Part shown: positions 62,051 through 64,000 of the stretch, one piece after another | Position numbering within the stretch: position 1 is the stretch's first letter | Layout of the letters: each line of letters starts with the position of its first letter | Assembly: GCF_017163935.1 (NCBI RefSeq) | Contig: NZ_JABVZR010000001.1 | Location: 3,348,001 to 3,412,000 of the forward strand | Source of the DNA: Novosphingobium terrae | Lineage (GTDB): Bacteria; Pseudomonadota; Alphaproteobacteria; Sphingomonadales; Sphingomonadaceae | Length of the DNA stretch: 64,000 nt | Direction of reading: 5' to 3' | Translations under genes and position numbers: made by a program | Notes under the pieces: generated by a model | Told to the model about the DNA's origin: nothing | Seen by the model: only the letters and a program-made list of their open reading frames with translations | Databases searched by the model: none

Positions 62051-64000
62051 ATGGCAGTCACCAAACGGCGTCGGCGCAGTGATTTTTTGTCATCATTCGA
62101 GCTTGAAGAGCCTTACCTTATCGCACCTGACCGCTCTCATGGACGACCAGGCCTAATCGCGGGCACGGATCAGGACGGCAATCCTGTGCTGATCAAGGCC
62201 TGGCCGCGAGCCATTAATGCCCACGACACCGAAATGCGGGAGGTATGGGCTCATGAATTGCGCCAACTTCATCGCCTGGGAGGGTATCCGGGTGCCGAGG
62301 ATGTGGTAGTAAATCTCGCACAGTCAGGCATGGATGATAAAGGATACTACCTTGTGCTGGACCCGGGCACACGGCGCCCGCTCCAGACGATACTTGACCG
62401 GGCACCCACTTCGCATTGGCTGAAAACGCCCCGGTTCGATCGGAGCCGGGCAAGAATATGGCAGAACCTCAAGCGTATCGTGACGGGGCTGGACATCCTC
62501 CACTCCCAAGGGCTCCTGCACCGAAATCTAGATACGTGGTCGATTCTGTCGGGTGGCGACGACGACCACGATTTTCAGCTGACAGGTTTCGAGTGGTCGA
62601 TGCGAATCATATCCAGCAATCCGAAGGCATCACCCCGAAGGCCCAGGCAGCCCGCATTCGATTCATTTAACAGCGACTGGACGCTGTTCGGAAGGTTGGC
62701 AGCCACGCTTTGTGGCGCTTCAATAGACCGCCTGCTGGACCCAAAGGTCCTCCCATCACAGGTCGCTCCTCATCTCAATTCCGATGAAGTGCGTTTGCTG
62801 AAAGACCTTGTCGCCATCAACCCGTTCGAGAGAATTGACGGCGAGACGATAACACCGCGCATCGACGGGATTTTGTCCAATATTATCTCAGATGTCGCAG
62901 GCAAGGATCCAAAGCTGCATCTCGTTGTGAGGCTTGGTGAGCGCAGCAAGCTGACGGGGCGAATTTGTGATTTGTCCGACGGGGACATCGAACCGCGTGA
63001 TATCAGTTCGCAGCTAGAGTTCATCGCTGATGACCTTGCCGAGGGACCCAGCCTGCTCTCGGTGAAGAATGGAAAAAATTCTCAGGAGCCGCATACTGTA
63101 TTACGCGGTCGCAATCTGGCATATCGACTTAGGCCCTATGCATCACCGAATAGTCATGCTGAACCGAGCTGGGAGTTCGCCGAATGCGACACGGTCGAAT
63201 CGGCCGATGTTTCACCAGGCAATCTCATCATGAAAACGCCAGTGCTTGCCAATGCGATCGAATTACTAACCGCGCCTGAAGCCAGAGAGCTGTTTGGTCG
63301 ACGCCGGGGCAAGCTTAGGAGTTGGGATCAGCTGCGCGCCGGGTCTTCCGACGGGGCCGCCAGCGAGACTGCCGGTGAGAAATTCCAAAAAGCATTAATT
63401 CTCGGACAATTCCTTGAGATGCTTCAAGCTGCCTGCGACATTTTTCCAGTCAGAATTTTTTCGGGCGCACAGGACGCCGATGGCGAAGTTATAACACGCC
63501 TGAAGTTTCGCCACGAAGATGAGCGAGATAAGCTCAGCAAGCTGCTGGGCGGGGGTAAGACCCAACTGGCAAGGTTCGAGGAACGGCTGTTCGGTTACAA
63601 TAGCGTGGCCGACGGCATCTGGCGCCTGACGGACAATCCCTTTCTCGGCGAACGAGATAACAGTGCAACTGACTGGCAATATCTCGAGGCAGTAGATACC
63701 GAGGATGGCAGGGTGTATTCGTTCAGCGGCTCCCAGCCGTCACTGGTGTCGGACGGATACCTCATCTCAAGCGAAGGCATCGGGCGTGATGTCCAGTTCA
63801 GGAGGCGGATCAAGGCACTTCGCGCCCTGGGAGATCACACCGAATTGCTGCGGACATTGAGCGAGCCGAGGCGCCGCATCTCCGACAGCCAAGATAGTCT
63901 GATCGAGGACGACGATTTTAAGTTTCTCGACGACCATAAGCAGGCCGCCATGAGGGAGGTCGTGTCGACCCTCCCGTTCTATCTTGTGCAAGGGCCGCCT
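62051..64000 (+). CDS. pseudokinase fused to a probable SF1 helicase, 3' part outside window
   Basis: 650 codons are open from ATG 62051 to the window end without a stop. GCGAGGG lies seven bases before; ATG 62009 is in frame and would add fourteen residues. Residues 25-250 resemble a protein kinase: VLIKAWPR (Lys49), LKRIVTGLDILHSQGLLHRNLDTWSIL where HRD is HRN, and FQLTGFEWSMRI where DFG is GFE. Catalytic Asp residues are therefore missing: a pseudokinase. Residues 250-640 match nothing I recognise. The last residues, FYLVQGPP, look like the start of a G-x-P-G-T-G-K-T Walker loop of Upf1/Dna2-like helicases. Function unknown; likely nucleic-acid remodelling, possibly phage defence. Confidence 0.65.
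   Translation, partial: MAVTKRRRRSDFLSSFELEEPYLIAPDRSHGRPGLIAGTDQDGNPVLIKAWPRAINAHDTEMREVWAHELRQLHRLGGYPGAEDVVVNLAQSGMDDKGYYLVLDPGTRRPLQTILDRAPTSHWLKTPRFDRSRARIWQNLKRIVTGLDILHSQGLLHRNLDTWSILSGGDDDHDFQLTGFEWSMRIISSNPKASPRRPRQPAFDSFNSDWTLFGRLAATLCGASIDRLLDPKVLPSQVAPHLNSDEVRLLKDLVAINPFERIDGETITPRIDGILSNIISDVAGKDPKLHLVVRLGERSKLTGRICDLSDGDIEPRDISSQLEFIADDLAEGPSLLSVKNGKNSQEPHTVLRGRNLAYRLRPYASPNSHAEPSWEFAECDTVESADVSPGNLIMKTPVLANAIELLTAPEARELFGRRRGKLRSWDQLRAGSSDGAASETAGEKFQKALILGQFLEMLQAACDIFPVRIFSGAQDADGEVITRLKFRHEDERDKLSKLLGGGKTQLARFEERLFGYNSVADGIWRLTDNPFLGERDNSATDWQYLEAVDTEDGRVYSFSGSQPSLVSDGYLISSEGIGRDVQFRRRIKALRALGDHTELLRTLSEPRRRISDSQDSLIEDDDFKFLDDHKQAAMREVVSTLPFYLVQGPP

Overview
The window reads as chromosome of a GC-rich alphaproteobacterium of the order Sphingomonadales, most likely Novosphingobium or a close relative. 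This is an inference from gene content and codon usage: an ATP12 F1-assembly chaperone, a ChpT phosphotransferase, a MucR/Ros-type regulator, an RpoH with a clear RpoH box, two TonB-dependent receptors and DUF6481 and TIGR02186 proteins. No tRNA, rRNA or CRISPR array was seen; the one clear RNA gene is rnpB.

1-44.5 kb is ordinary, densely packed core genome. It holds a partial FKBP isomerase, rpsU, a co-directional run from an RluA-type pseudouridine synthase to ATP12 and a membrane protein, a four-gene Mla/MCE lipid-transport operon (permease, ATPase, MCE protein, lipoprotein), valS-queE-MATE, a HerA-like ATPase, TauE/SafE with TIGR02186, an NfrB-like glycosyltransferase overlapping an NfrA-like exported protein, rnpB, amidase-chpT, a JAMM peptidase divergent from rluD-rpoH, a globin-coupled chemoreceptor, a NUDIX-DUF47 reading frame with the Pit phosphate transporter, modABC, an OYE-family reductase, ada, a Tat-exported superoxide dismutase, and a TonB receptor followed by a Tat-exported beta-propeller protein. 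Four copies of one palindrome-bounded intergenic element punctuate this part.

44.5-53 kb is an accessory patch: a truncated P4-type integrase with putative arm sites, an IS110-family element with IS1111-like subterminal repeats, and an IS3-family element with perfect 27-bp inverted repeats. The IS3 element interrupts a mucR-like gene whose ancestral frame can be rebuilt exactly. Small hypothetical genes, a cold-shock protein, a lone DUF2384 antitoxin-like protein and a DUF6481 protein follow.

53-59.5 kb holds a spermidine-synthase-like protein, a two-domain KaiC-family ATPase, and a TonB receptor with aspartate-rich N-terminal runs, transcribed divergently from an OmpR-type response regulator and its histidine kinase.

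59.5-64 kb looks like the start of a second accessory, possibly defence-related, locus: a protein with a HEPN-like R-x4-H motif, then a large gene running off the window. Its visible 650 residues begin with a kinase fold lacking the usual HRD and DFG residues and end at the first residues of what looks like a helicase Walker A loop. This pair is the best candidate for an undescribed system here.
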